From NCBI GenBank assembly GCA_963700395.1, contig CAVOXI010000001.1, positions 1,116,001 through 1,180,000 on the forward strand: 64,000 nucleotides of DNA. Reading direction: 5' to 3'. Origin of the DNA: Prado023 sp963700395 (GTDB lineage: Bacteria; Actinomycetota; Actinomycetes; S36-B12; CAIYMF01). Positions 27,604 to 35,874 of this stretch are shown here, piece by piece. Both the position numbers and the translations under genes were made by a program. A model generated the notes under the pieces. The model was not told where the DNA came from and searched no databases. It was given only the letters and a program-made list of their open reading frames with translations. The number at the start of each line of letters is the position of its first letter. Position 1 is the first letter of the stretch.

Positions 27604-28470
27604 ATGTCGATCGCCCCCACCCGCGCCCCCCTGACGTCCGGACGGGTCTCCCCCAGGCGCCCCGTGCCGGCCAGCATCCCGCGCCCCGAGTACGTGGACC
27701 GGCCTCGGCCCGCCCCGTACACCGACGGCGAGGTCAAGGACGCGGCCACCATCGAGGCCATGCGCGTGGCCAGCCGGCTGGCGGCCCAGGCGCTGGCCGA
27801 GGTGGGCAGGGCCGTGGCCCCCGGCGTCACCACCGACGAGCTCGACCGGATCGGTCACGAGTTCCTCTGCGACCATGGGGCCTACCCGTCCACGCTGGGC
27901 TACCGCGGATACCCGAAGTCGCTCTGCAGCAGCCTCAATGAGGTGATCTGCCACGGCATCCCCGACGACACCGTGCTGTGCGAGGGTGACATCTGCAACA
28001 TCGACATCACCGCCTACCTCGGCGGGGTCCACGGCGACACCAACGCGACCTTCCTGGTCGGCGAGGTCGACGAGGACGTGCGCCTGCTCGTCGAGCGCAC
28101 GTACGAGGCGACCATGCGCGCCATCGGGGCGGTGCGCCCCGGTCGGCCGATCAACGTCATCGGTCGGGTCATCGAGTCCTACGCGAGGCGCTTCGGCTAC
28201 GGGGTGGTCCGCGACTTCACCGGCCACGGGATCGGCACGGCGTTCCACACCGGGCTGGTCATCCCGCACTTCGACGATCCGCACTCGAACACGCTGATGC
28301 TGCCGGGCATGACGTTCACGATCGAGCCGATGCTCACCCTCGGCACGCACGACTACCTGATGTGGTCCGACGGCTGGACCGCCGTCACCAAGGACGGCAG
28401 CTGGACCGCCCAGTTCGAGCACACCCTGCTGGTCACCGACGAGGGCGCGGAGATCCTGACCCTGCCCTGA
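27604..28470 (+). CDS. map: Methionine aminopeptidase, type I with N-terminal extension
   Basis: It removes the initiator methionine from new proteins. The 288-residue chain has the five metal ligands in order: D in ICNIDITAYL, D in GVHGDTNATF, H in GHGIG, E in TIEPML and E in FEHTLLV. The substrate histidine lies in NEVICHGIPDD. The first 40 residues form a Pro/Arg-rich extension (RRPVPASIPRPEYVDRPRP), as in the mycobacterial type Ic enzyme, where it is linked to ribosome binding. A strong hairpin begins at the stop codon. Confidence 0.95.
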   Translation: MSIAPTRAPLTSGRVSPRRPVPASIPRPEYVDRPRPAPYTDGEVKDAATIEAMRVASRLAAQALAEVGRAVAPGVTTDELDRIGHEFLCDHGAYPSTLGYRGYPKSLCSSLNEVICHGIPDDTVLCEGDICNIDITAYLGGVHGDTNATFLVGEVDEDVRLLVERTYEATMRAIGAVRPGRPINVIGRVIESYARRFGYGVVRDFTGHGIGTAFHTGLVIPHFDDPHSNTLMLPGMTFTIEPMLTLGTHDYLMWSDGWTAVTKDGSWTAQFEHTLLVTDEGAEILTLP

Positions 28471-28489
28471 CCGGGACCTTCGTCCCGGT
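28470..28489 (+). terminator. Hairpin terminator after map
   Basis: ACCGGGAC (28470-28477) and GTCCCGGT (28482-28489) form a perfect 8-bp stem with the tight loop CTTC, starting in the map stop codon. This is one of the clearest hairpins in the window. Its right arm overlaps the palindrome in front of the MarR gene. Confidence 0.65.
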
Positions 28490-28514
28490 TAACCATTCAA
28501 CCAGCGGGTACCAT
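28487..28514 (+). promoter_or_regulatory. MarR gene promoter with autoregulatory palindrome
   Basis: GGTTAA-CCAT-TCAACC at 28487-28502 is an inverted repeat with five of six arm positions paired. It sits directly before the -10 element TACCAT (28509-28514), which is seven bases from ATG 28522. MarR proteins often repress their own gene from such a site. Confidence 0.45.
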
Positions 28515-28521
28515 GGGGGGC

Positions 28522-28986
28522 ATGACGAAGTGGTTGTCCGAGGAGGAGCAGAAGCTGTGGCGCGGCTGGCTGGCCGCGAGCATGCTGCTTCCCGAGCGGC
28601 TCAACCGTGACCTCCAGGAGCAGCACGGCCTGACCGGCACCGACTACCAGGTCCTGGTGGAGCTGTCGGAGAGCCCGGAGCGCCGGATGCGGATGAGCAC
28701 GCTGGCCGAGCGCACCCAGCTCTCGCGCAGCCGCCTGTCCCACCAGATCGACCGGATGACGAGGGCGGGACTCGTCGAACGGCAGGAGTGCGCCCAGGAC
28801 GGTCGAGGCATGTTCGCGGTTCTGACCGATCATGGCTGGGACACGATCGTCGCTGCATCGCCGGACCACGTGGCCAGCGTGCGCCGGCACCTGGTCGACC
28901 AGCTCACCCCCGAGCAGTTCCAGGCGTTCGGGCAGGCCTGCATCACCGTCGCCGAGGCGCTGCGCGCCGGCGAGGACCGCCCCTAG
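28522..28986 (+). CDS. MarR-family transcriptional regulator
   Basis: The 154-residue protein has the MarR winged helix fold. Dimerisation helices come first (WLSEEEQKLWRGWLAASMLL). The helix-turn-helix follows in MRMSTLAERTQLSRSRLSHQIDRMTRAGLVERQ, around residues 58-92. The wing is QECAQDGRGMFAVLTDHG. No cysteine pattern identifies a redox-sensing type. ATG 28522 gives the family start MTKWLSEEE; ATG 28513 would add three residues. The stop meets that of the convergent CPBP protease gene. Its likely targets are itself and perhaps the membrane operon opposite. Confidence 0.9.
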   Translation: MTKWLSEEEQKLWRGWLAASMLLPERLNRDLQEQHGLTGTDYQVLVELSESPERRMRMSTLAERTQLSRSRLSHQIDRMTRAGLVERQECAQDGRGMFAVLTDHGWDTIVAASPDHVASVRRHLVDQLTPEQFQAFGQACITVAEALRAGEDRP

Positions 28987-29762
28987 TCGGAGGGGTCGGC
29001 GCCGTCCGCGTCGGCTGGGTCCGAGGGGCCGGCGGGTGCGTCAGGCTCAGCCGCGTCCGCGTCCGCCTGGTCCCTGGCGCGGCGGCGGCCCACGAGCCAC
29101 GCGGCGATCGAGCCCGGTCCGTTCATCGCCCAGTGCAGGCCCATCGGAGCCAGCACGCTCCCGCTGAGCACGACGAGCAGCGCGAACAGGACCCCGGCAC
29201 CGCCCGTGGCCAGGATCGTCACGAGCACGGTGGCCAGCCTGGCCCCCCATCCGGAGCCCAGCTGGCTGGTCAGGGAGTGCGCGCCGTGCATCTCGAGCGC
29301 CGGCAGGATGTGCCAGAGGCCGAACAGCAGCGCCGAGCCGAGCACCCCGACGACCGTCCCGTACATGCTCGTGAGCAGGCCCAGCAGGACCGAGCGGAAC
29401 ACGACCTCCTCCAGCAGCACGGTCCCCAGCGGGATCTCCACGAGCGACTTGCGGGCCAACTCGGCGCCGGTGGTGCCCACGATGCGCTCATCGGCGAACA
29501 GCGGATGGAGCCGGGGGATGGCCACGCCCGCGGCCATCGCCAGGGTGACGACCGCGATGGCCCCCAGCCCCCACGCCAGGCCCGTGAGCCAACTGCCCAG
29601 AGCCATCTCGGCAGGCGCGAGGCCCACCCGGTAGCCGAACAGCAGGAACGCCAGCGTCCACACGAGCGCCAGGGGCACGTACCACCGCCGGCTGACGTGG
29701 AACGTCGTGACGCTGGCCAGGAGCATGAGGACAAGCAGGAGCCCCAGCGTCACCTCATCCAC
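28983..29762 (-). CDS. CPBP-family intramembrane metalloprotease
   Basis: The 259-residue protein has about seven membrane helices and the three CPBP motifs: LLEEVVFRSVLLG (about residue 115), FGLWHILPAL (about 147) and MGLHWAMNG (about 208). The glutamates and histidines in these motifs form the active site of CAAX-protease-type enzymes. The last 40 residues are a soluble Ala/Asp/Pro-rich tail. The GTG start at 29762 overlaps the stop of the upstream channel gene, so the two are coupled. The substrate is unknown. It is the last gene of a four-gene membrane operon. Confidence 0.88.
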   Translation of the reverse strand: MDEVTLGLLLVLMLLASVTTFHVSRRWYVPLALVWTLAFLLFGYRVGLAPAEMALGSWLTGLAWGLGAIAVVTLAMAAGVAIPRLHPLFADERIVGTTGAELARKSLVEIPLGTVLLEEVVFRSVLLGLLTSMYGTVVGVLGSALLFGLWHILPALEMHGAHSLTSQLGSGWGARLATVLVTILATGGAGVLFALLVVLSGSVLAPMGLHWAMNGPGSIAAWLVGRRRARDQADADAAEPDAPAGPSDPADADGADPSD

Positions 29763-30375
29763 GTTCGCCGGCGCTCCCCGGAGGGCCCTCGCCGGAGGGG
29801 GCCCCGTGAAGCTCGGCCTCGACCACCCGCGCTCGCGCCGTGACCGCGCGCTTCGCCGAGAAGCCCAGGGCCTTGAAGGCAGTCCCGATCAGGATCATCC
29901 CGATCACCATCTGGAGCGTGACCACGATCCGTGCGGTGTCGCTGACCGGCGAGATGTCGCCGAAGCCGACAGTGGTCAGGACCGTGGTGGCGAAGTAGAT
30001 CCCGGCGATCTTGTCCACCCCCTGGGTGAACGCCTGCGGGTCGCCCTCGGAGATCGACACGTAGAGCAGCGCGAAGAAGCACAGGAACAGCCCGAAGACC
30101 AGTGCCAGCGCCACGAGGGCCGCCAGCACGGGCCGCGCCGAGCGGGACACGCGGGCGATCTGGCGGGCGAACACGACCAGGATGACCACGATGCCGATGA
30201 GGGCCGCCACAGCCCCGGCCGCGGCGGCGTTCTCCCCCTCGATCGGGAGCAGGAAGTAGACCGCGAGCGTGGCGGCAACCACCCCGAGGACGCGTGCCGC
30301 GGCAGCCAGGAGCAGCGGCCGGGGGATGCGCTCCTCGGCGGCAGCCTCGAACATCTCAGTCGAGCCGCTGCCCAT
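29755..30375 (-). CDS. Two-pore-helix type potassium channel protein
   Basis: The 206-residue product has an N-terminal pair of hydrophobic segments, then FGLFLCFFALLYVSI, a pore region with TTVGFGDISPVSDTARIV (about residue 134) and a final helix, LQMVIGMILIGTAFKALGF. TTVGFGD is the K+ selectivity filter. ATG 30375 is set by GGAGGGGAGG immediately upstream; a longer open frame upstream is Cys/Arg-rich and not convincing. A short charged cytoplasmic tail has no RCK domain. It overlaps the CPBP gene by eight bases. Confidence 0.85.
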   Translation of the reverse strand: MGSGSTEMFEAAAEERIPRPLLLAAAARVLGVVAATLAVYFLLPIEGENAAAAGAVAALIGIVVILVVFARQIARVSRSARPVLAALVALALVFGLFLCFFALLYVSISEGDPQAFTQGVDKIAGIYFATTVLTTVGFGDISPVSDTARIVVTLQMVIGMILIGTAFKALGFSAKRAVTARARVVEAELHGAPSGEGPPGSAGERG

Positions 30376-30427
30376 CCGAGCCTCCCCTCCCAGTGCCTGG
30401 CCGCAGCCTATCCACTCGGCGCCCGAC

Positions 30428-31342
30428 CTACAGGGCAAGGAAGGCGGCCACCACCACGAGCACCGCAACCACACCCTCGACCCCGCCGATCGCACCCGGG
30501 CGCATCCCGGGGCGCAGCAGGATCGCGCGCACCAGGGCAGGCAGGAACCCGACCAGCCACCACGGGCTGGCCAATCCGGCAACGAGCGCCAGGCCGACGT
30601 GCCACGCGACGTTGATCCGATGGAACGTCAGGTTGCCGGCCTCGCGCAGCAGCGACTTCACGTGCAGCACGGAGCCGACCAGGTAGCCGGCGACCACGAT
30701 GGTCGCCTCGATCGTCGGGGCCGCCAGCGCATCGGCGAGGCCCGCCGGCCCGGCGACCACGGCCACGGCCAGCGGCAGCGCCACGACCGCCTGGGCGATC
30801 AGCAGGACGTCATTGGCCATGCTGCGCTCACCACGGCGCGCAGCCACGGCCAGGCCGACCGCCCACAGGACGGCCAGGATCGCTGCGGCACCGAGCAACC
30901 ACGGCCGGGTCAGGGCCAGGGGCAACCCGAACGCCGCGGTGAGGCCCGCCCAGGGAAGCGCGCGGGCCCGCTCCCGGCGGGCGAGCCGACTCCACGAACC
31001 GCGCCGGACCCGCGCCGTGAGGGCGCGCCCGAGGTAGTAGCCCGTCGGGTAGGCGCACAGCCACGCCGCGAGGAAGAGCCATCCTGCCGGGCTGGCCCCC
31101 GCGACCGCGAAGCCGAACAGGACCGGGACGACCAGGAACGCCCACGCGCCGTGCTGCGGCGGGACGGCCGGGAGCCAGGCGGCCCGTTCCGCTCGCGGCG
31201 GTGTGCGGCCTGTGGACGCACCTGCGGCTGCGGCGCCGTACGTGACAGGGACGACGATCGAGCGGCCGGCCGCGCTGTCGCGCACGGATGCCAGGGCGGT
31301 GTACTCACCGGCCGGGATGGCGCCGAACCTGTCCGCGGTCAC
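30428..31342 (-). CDS. YwiC-like membrane protein
   Basis: The core carries VPPQHGAWAFLVVPVLFGFA, the signature of YwiC-like proteins, followed by about seven more membrane helices with FHRINVAWHVGLALVAG near the C terminus. The family function is unknown. GTG 31342 has AGTAGGG six bases upstream and starts seven bases after the META gene stop. The first 60 residues are odd: PAGEYTALASVRDSAAGRS is soluble and looks like the end of a beta-sandwich rather than a membrane protein. No later start codon gives a neat N terminus, so the extension may be a fusion or a frame artefact. Confidence 0.75.
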   Translation of the reverse strand: MTADRFGAIPAGEYTALASVRDSAAGRSIVVPVTYGAAAAGASTGRTPPRAERAAWLPAVPPQHGAWAFLVVPVLFGFAVAGASPAGWLFLAAWLCAYPTGYYLGRALTARVRRGSWSRLARRERARALPWAGLTAAFGLPLALTRPWLLGAAAILAVLWAVGLAVAARRGERSMANDVLLIAQAVVALPLAVAVVAGPAGLADALAAPTIEATIVVAGYLVGSVLHVKSLLREAGNLTFHRINVAWHVGLALVAGLASPWWLVGFLPALVRAILLRPGMRPGAIGGVEGVVAVLVVVAAFLAL

Positions 31343-31349
31343 CGCGGCC

Positions 31350-31715
31350 CTACTCCGGGTCCGCCGACGGGACGAGGCCGAGCAGCTCGGCGCCGTCAGC
31401 ATCCAGCAGCGCCAGGCGGTCCGCGCTGAGCGCGAACCCCCGGACCTGCTCGAGCAGGCGCACGTAGGCGGACTCGGCCACCATCGCCTCCGGTGGCCCG
31501 GCCATCATCGTCATCCCGAACGGCCCGAGCGCCAGGCTCCCGTCGGGGCCACCGGCGCACATCCCGAAGTACCGGTTGACCGGCGCCCTCCCGCCCGCGC
31601 GACCGTCCTGGAACCCGAGGGTGACGTGGAACGTGGCCCAGTCGACCGAGTCCTCCGCAGCGGTGACCAGGTCCCACTGGGTCCCCCACGGGAGGCCCTG
31701 AGCAGCGTCCGACAT
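31350..31715 (-). CDS. META/HslJ-like domain protein
   Basis: The 121-residue protein contains the META domain pattern: an early WDLVTA, then APVNRYFGMCAG, LGPFGMTMMAGPPEAMVAES and LLDADGAELLGL. META proteins such as HslJ are often outer-surface or heat-shock linked, but this one lacks a signal peptide and a lipobox. It would therefore be cytoplasmic. ATG 31715 gives MSDAAQGLPWGTQW. It is the first gene of the minus-strand operon that continues through YwiC-like, channel and CPBP genes, and it is divergent from cysK. Confidence 0.7.
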   Translation of the reverse strand: MSDAAQGLPWGTQWDLVTAAEDSVDWATFHVTLGFQDGRAGGRAPVNRYFGMCAGGPDGSLALGPFGMTMMAGPPEAMVAESAYVRLLEQVRGFALSADRLALLDADGAELLGLVPSADPE

Positions 31716-31822
31716 GGCCCCATCCTGACCCATGGGCCGACGCTGCACGCCTGAGGGGGCCGTGCTGCTGGGGCTGCGCCTGCGCCCGGAGCGAAAGGAT
31801 GCCCATTTCTCCAACACCTAGG

Positions 31823-31850
31823 TTGCGTAAGTCGTCCCGACGACTACGAT
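31823..31850 (+). promoter_or_regulatory. cysK promoter
   Basis: TTGCGT (31823-31828) and TACGAT (31845-31850) are separated by 16 bases. Only seven bases remain to ATG 31858, so the message is probably leaderless. This is the best -35/-10 pair among the leaderless-type promoters of the window. Confidence 0.55.
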
Positions 31851-31857
31851 TCCCTCC

Positions 31858-32790
31858 ATGCGTATTGCTGATGATGTGACGGGACTGATTGGCAACACTC
31901 CGCTCGTGCGCCTGAATCGCGTGACTGATGGGGCGGGGGGCACCGTGCTGGCGAAGCTCGAGTTCTTCAATCCGGGGAGCTCGGTCAAGGACCGGATCGG
32001 GTTGTCGATGCTCGACGCCGCGGCGGAGGCGGGCCTGATCGGCCCGGACACGGTGATCGTGGAGCCGACCAGCGGCAACACCGGGATCGCCCTGGCGATG
32101 GTGTGCGCGGCCCGGGGCATCAAGTGCGTCCTGACGATGCCCGAGACGATGAGCAAGGAGCGCCGGATGCTCCTGCGCGGCTACGGTGCGGAGCTGATCC
32201 TGACCCCCGGCCCTGAGGGCATGAACGGGGCGATCGCCAAGGCCAAGGAACTCGCCGACGCCAACCCGAACTACCTGATGCCCCAGCAGTTCGAGAACCC
32301 GGCGAACCCGGAGATCCACCGGGCCACCACCGCCCAGGAGATCTGGGACGACACCGAGGGGACCGTCGACATCGTGGTCGCCGGGATCGGCACCGGGGGC
32401 ACCATCACCGGCGTCGGCCAGGTCCTCAAGGAGCGCAAGCCCGAGGTGCAGATCATCGCAGTCGAGCCGGCCGCATCACCGGTGCTCTCCGGCGGGGCCA
32501 AGGGCCCGCACCCGATCCAGGGCATCGGCGCCGGGTTCATCCCCGCCGTCCTGGACACCGCCGTGTACGACGAGGTGGTCACCGTCGACGCTCCCGACGC
32601 CATGGCGACCGCACGACGAGCCGCCGCCGAGGAGGGCCTGCTCGTCGGGATCTCCTCGGGCGCAGCGATCTGGGCGGCCACCAAGGTCGCCAGCCGCCCC
32701 GAGAACGCGGGCAAGACGATCGTGGTCATCATCCCCTCCAACGGCGAGCGCTACCTGTCCACCGCGCTCTTCGCCGACCTGGTCGACTAG
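31858..32790 (+). CDS. cysK: Cysteine synthase A (O-acetylserine sulfhydrylase)
   Basis: CysK makes cysteine from O-acetylserine and sulfide with pyridoxal phosphate. The 310-residue product has the PLP lysine in NPGSSVKDR (K44), the substrate loop TSGNTG (71-76), the phosphate-binding GTGGTITG and the PLP-ring SSGAA near the C terminus. The loop MSKERR following TMPET fits O-acetylserine as substrate. It stands 54 bases before cysE, the usual partner that supplies O-acetylserine and can bind CysK through its C-terminal tail. Confidence 0.97.
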   Translation: MRIADDVTGLIGNTPLVRLNRVTDGAGGTVLAKLEFFNPGSSVKDRIGLSMLDAAAEAGLIGPDTVIVEPTSGNTGIALAMVCAARGIKCVLTMPETMSKERRMLLRGYGAELILTPGPEGMNGAIAKAKELADANPNYLMPQQFENPANPEIHRATTAQEIWDDTEGTVDIVVAGIGTGGTITGVGQVLKERKPEVQIIAVEPAASPVLSGGAKGPHPIQGIGAGFIPAVLDTAVYDEVVTVDAPDAMATARRAAAEEGLLVGISSGAAIWAATKVASRPENAGKTIVVIIPSNGERYLSTALFADLVD

Positions 32791-32844
32791 CAGATGGCCC
32801 GAAGGGCGCGACAGGCCGCACAGCGGGGGGCCAGGGAGTCGGCG

Positions 32845-33568
32845 ATGACGACGGCCCTGGGCGTCCTGTCCGACATGCGTCGCGACGTGGAATGCGTCTT
32901 CGAGCGCGATCCCGCCGCACGCTCGAAGACCGAGGTGGCCCTGCTGTACTCCGGGGTCCACGCCGTGTGGGCCCACCGGTTGTCCCACGCCCTGTGGCGC
33001 CGCGACCACCTCCTCGCGGCGCGGGCGGTGTCGCAGGCGGCCCGCAACCTGACCGGCGTGGAGATCCATCCCGGCGCCACCCTGGGCTCAGGGCTCTTCA
33101 TCGACCACGGCATGGGCGTGGTGATCGGCGAGACCGCCGAGGTCGGCCAGGACGTCACGATCTACCACGGCGTCACCCTCGGGGGCACCAGCCTCGAACC
33201 CGGCAAGCGCCACCCCACGGTCGGCGACCGGGTCACCATCGGTGCCGGCGCGAAGGTCCTCGGCCCCATCGAGATCGGCCACGACTCCCGGATCGGCGGC
33301 AACGCCGTCGTGGTCCGCCCAGTGCCACGACAACTCCGTCGTCGTCGGCGTCCCGGGGCAGGTCATCGCCCGCACCAAGCCGCACACCGCGACCGACAAG
33401 CCCGACCTGCACCACGAGGACCAGCCCGACCTGATCGGCCAGGCGGTCGCCCAGCTCCTCGACCGCGTCGACAAGCTCGAGCACCACGTCACCGGCCACG
33501 TGAGCGAGTTCCACCTGCACTCCACGGGTCCGGGCCAGTGGGAGGAGCTCGAGGACTTCTCGATCTGA
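32845..33568 (+). pseudogene. cysE: Serine O-acetyltransferase, one frameshift
   Basis: CysE makes O-acetylserine for cysteine synthesis. The first frame gives MTTALGVLSDMRRDVECVFE, then HRLSHALWRRDHLLAARAVSQ. Left-handed beta-helix repeats follow: GVEIHPGATLGSGLFIDHGMGV and VIGETAEVGQDVTIYHGVTLGG. It ends at NAVVVRPVP near 33325. The next frame takes over with DNSVVVGVPGQVIA, completing the fold, and ends in the acidic tail QWEELEDFSI at 33568. That C-terminal Ile is the residue that CysE usually inserts into CysK. Restoring one C at about 33326 makes one continuous gene. Because the rest is well preserved, a sequencing error is more likely than loss. AGGGAG stands six bases before ATG 32845. 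Confidence 0.85.
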
Positions 33569-33584
33569 CGGCAGGGCCGCGAGC

Positions 33585-35468
33585 TCACCGCACCCGGATG
33601 CTGACCCATCGCAGGCTCGTGGCGCCCAGGGAGTCGGTGACGCGGACGCGGATCCTCGTCGTCCCCTTCGACCGCGCCCTGCCCGAGACCGTGCCCGACC
33701 TGGACAGGGCGAGCCCCTTGGGCAGGGAGCCCCTGGATCGCTTCCACCGGTAGGCTCCGCTGCCGCCGGCGGCCACCAGCGTTGCCCGGTAGGGCTTCTT
33801 CCTGGCGGCCGTGGGAAGTGACGAGGTCTCGACGCTGAGTGCGGCAAGGGCCAGCGTCGACGGCACCATCACGGTCGGCGGGCTCGCGGTCGGCGTCGGC
33901 GTCGGGGTCACGGTCGGGGTCGGCGCCGGGGTCTCGGTCGGCGCCGGTGTCGGGGTGGGCGTAGGGGTCGGGGTGGGGGTGGGCGTAGGGGTCGGGGTGG
34001 GCGTCCCCATCCCGGTCCCGCTCATGCTCGCGGTGACCGTGTACCACCCGACACTGCCGTAGTCGCTGGATCCCACGGACCCTGCGATCCCGTTCCCGGT
34101 GCCCTCCACCCGAGCTGTGTACGTCCCAGCCGTGACCGCAACCTCCACTGAGGCACCGATGGATGCCACCACGTTGGCGGTCGCGTAGGCCGGGGCGGAG
34201 CCTGCGATCACCGCGCCGGCGGAGTCCATCAGGAGCAGGGATGCGTCCAGGTTCGGGCCGGGCCAGTGCGGCGCCACCGAGAGGGTGAGGGTCCCGGTCT
34301 CTGCTCGAACGGTGAACTCATCGGCGTCGGCGGTCCCGTTGACCAGGCCGATCGCGGAACCCGGGAGCGCCAGCCCCGTCGGGACGCTGACATCGTCGGG
34401 CACCAGCGGGGCCCCGTTGCCAGCGATGATCGCCAGGTCGTCCTCGGTGTTGTCGGCGCCGGCGTAGCTGCCGTTGCTCCACTGGGAGATGGGCTGGCCG
34501 TAGGGGGCTCCCATGATCGGTCCCCACCCGCCAACTCCCCGGAAGTAGTCCTCCGCCTGGAACCCGTCGTGCCGAAGGCCGAAGTTGTGGCCCGCCTCGT
34601 GGCTGGCGGCGTCGGCGATGTACTTGGCGTTGTTCGACAGCGCCTGTGGGTAGACCCACGCCGGCTGGTAGAACGCGTGGTTGTTGCTGCTGTCGAACAC
34701 GCCCACGTAGGCCACGCCCCCGCAGCGGCAGGCAGCCTGCGCGGCGTCCGGGCTGATCAGGACCCGCGTCCCGAAGCGCAGGTCCGCCGAGCTCGAGCGT
34801 GTGATCGCGTCCTGGCCCGGGTCCTGGGTGGTGACGTCGACGTCGAACGGGGCGTAGTCCTCAGCGACTCGCTGCCAGACCTCGATGATCGCGTTGCGCT
34901 CGAGATCGGAGAAGGCCAGCGGATCGCCGTCGGTGGAGAACGGGGGTGCCGTCCACGAGGCCGACGTCGTGTTCCACGCGGTGTTGGCGATCAGCTGCCC
35001 GTCGAAGTCAAGGAGCAGGACGCGCTGGGAGCCCGGGCGGCTGTGCAGGGTGAACGCGTCCGCGACAGGGACGGCGCCCGCCTCCATCGCGGGCTCAACG
35101 TCCGGCGAAGCCTGCTCCACACCGGCGGGCAGCTCGTCGCGGAAGAACAGCGCCCCGCACTCGTCGACCCACAGGGTGCGGTCCCCGCGCAGCTCTGCGA
35201 CCAGCTCACGGCCCGTGGTGCCCATCCGGGCGGCCACCCCGACGACGTCCGTACCGAGGCCCTGCACGGCCGCCTCACCCCGGGCCGGCGCAGGAAGGAG
35301 GCCGGCGCATTCCCTCACCGGGCCACCCGCCCACGCATCCTGCACCGGGACAGCGCCAGAGGCACTCCCGCACATGGTGGTCACGACCACGGCGGCGGCC
35401 AGGCTCCCAGCCGAGAAGGCGCGCAGCGAGTCGCCCCGCAGCCTGCCCGGAACGGCGGAACCACCCAT
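33585..35468 (-). CDS. Secreted zinc metalloprotease with Pro-Thr linker and Ig-like C-terminal domain
   Basis: The 627-residue precursor begins with a signal peptide (AFSAGSLAAAVVVTTMCGSASG). The catalytic part has LLLDFDGQ, FDVDVTTQDPG and the metzincin-like motif HEAGHNFGLRHDG near residues 288-300, with three histidines and the glutamate. A PPC-like beta domain follows (TADADEFTVRAETGTLTLSV, TYTARVEGTGNG). Then comes a linker of alternating Thr and Pro, about 45 residues long. A final domain with YRATLVAAGGSGAYRW, LPKGLALSRSGTVSG and RVRVTDSLGATS resembles putative-Ig or cadherin-like domains. It probably degrades extracellular protein and may stay near the cell wall. ATG 35468 has AGGGAC upstream. 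Confidence 0.85.
   Translation of the reverse strand: MGGSAVPGRLRGDSLRAFSAGSLAAAVVVTTMCGSASGAVPVQDAWAGGPVRECAGLLPAPARGEAAVQGLGTDVVGVAARMGTTGRELVAELRGDRTLWVDECGALFFRDELPAGVEQASPDVEPAMEAGAVPVADAFTLHSRPGSQRVLLLDFDGQLIANTAWNTTSASWTAPPFSTDGDPLAFSDLERNAIIEVWQRVAEDYAPFDVDVTTQDPGQDAITRSSSADLRFGTRVLISPDAAQAACRCGGVAYVGVFDSSNNHAFYQPAWVYPQALSNNAKYIADAASHEAGHNFGLRHDGFQAEDYFRGVGGWGPIMGAPYGQPISQWSNGSYAGADNTEDDLAIIAGNGAPLVPDDVSVPTGLALPGSAIGLVNGTADADEFTVRAETGTLTLSVAPHWPGPNLDASLLLMDSAGAVIAGSAPAYATANVVASIGASVEVAVTAGTYTARVEGTGNGIAGSVGSSDYGSVGWYTVTASMSGTGMGTPTPTPTPTPTPTPTPTPTPAPTETPAPTPTVTPTPTPTASPPTVMVPSTLALAALSVETSSLPTAARKKPYRATLVAAGGSGAYRWKRSRGSLPKGLALSRSGTVSGRARSKGTTRIRVRVTDSLGATSLRWVSIRVR
33882..34013. repeat. 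Simple repeat encoding the Thr-Pro linker
   Basis: Tandem copies of a GGGGTC/GGGGTG-type hexamer, in part perfect (about 33955-34005), encode the (TP)n linker of the metalloprotease. Such a tract can change length by slippage; six-base units keep the frame. Confidence 0.75.
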
Positions 35469-35544
35469 AGTCCCTGGATTCGGGATCGTCGCAGGCCCGG
35501 TTGAGCCCGCGCCACGAACGGGTGCACGGTCGCGCCGAGCAGAT

Positions 35545-35874
35545 CTAGGTCCCGCGCAGCTCGCGGACGAGCGACGCCATCTCCTGGTTGCCGATGCGGC
35601 CGCCCTCGTGGGCCAGCGCCGCATCCACGAGCCGGGCCTGCGGGTAGTCCCGCGTCCCCGAGCGCTCGAGCCGACCCTGCACCGGGCGGGACAGCAGGTA
35701 CACGACCAGCAACGGCCAGATCAGGGAGAACGACAGCAACCAGAGCCACTTCGCCCTCGTGGACAGGTGTGGCTGGCGGACGAGGTCGACCACGGCAAGC
35801 ACCCAGACGAGGGTCAACGGGATGACGATGACGACCAGGTAGGCGATCTCCTCGGGAGTCACAGGACGGCCCAT
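35545..35874 (-). CDS. Small PLDc_N-like membrane protein
   Basis: The 109-residue protein has two membrane helices, YLVVIVIPLTLVWVLAVVDL and WLWLLSFSLIWPLLVVYLL, separated by VRQPHLSTRAK. This layout is that of the phospholipase D nuclease N-terminal domain found in many actinobacterial membrane proteins, alone or before other domains. The hydrophilic tail has EEIAYL-independent acidic and Arg-rich parts ending in SLVRELRGT. ATG 35874 overlaps the stop of the upstream acyltransferase gene by 16 bases, so the two are coupled. Function is unknown. Confidence 0.7.
   Translation of the reverse strand: MGRPVTPEEIAYLVVIVIPLTLVWVLAVVDLVRQPHLSTRAKWLWLLSFSLIWPLLVVYLLSRPVQGRLERSGTRDYPQARLVDAALAHEGGRIGNQEMASLVRELRGT

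Noticed and set aside
2653..33326. Programmed ribosomal frameshifting in the PHP and cysE genes
   Set aside because: No slippery heptamer followed by a structure is seen at the sites, and the families do not use frameshifting. Indel error fits better.
33882..34013. Possible CRISPR or regulatory repeat array
   Set aside because: Units are six bases with no spacers and encode a (TP)n linker inside an intact protease gene.
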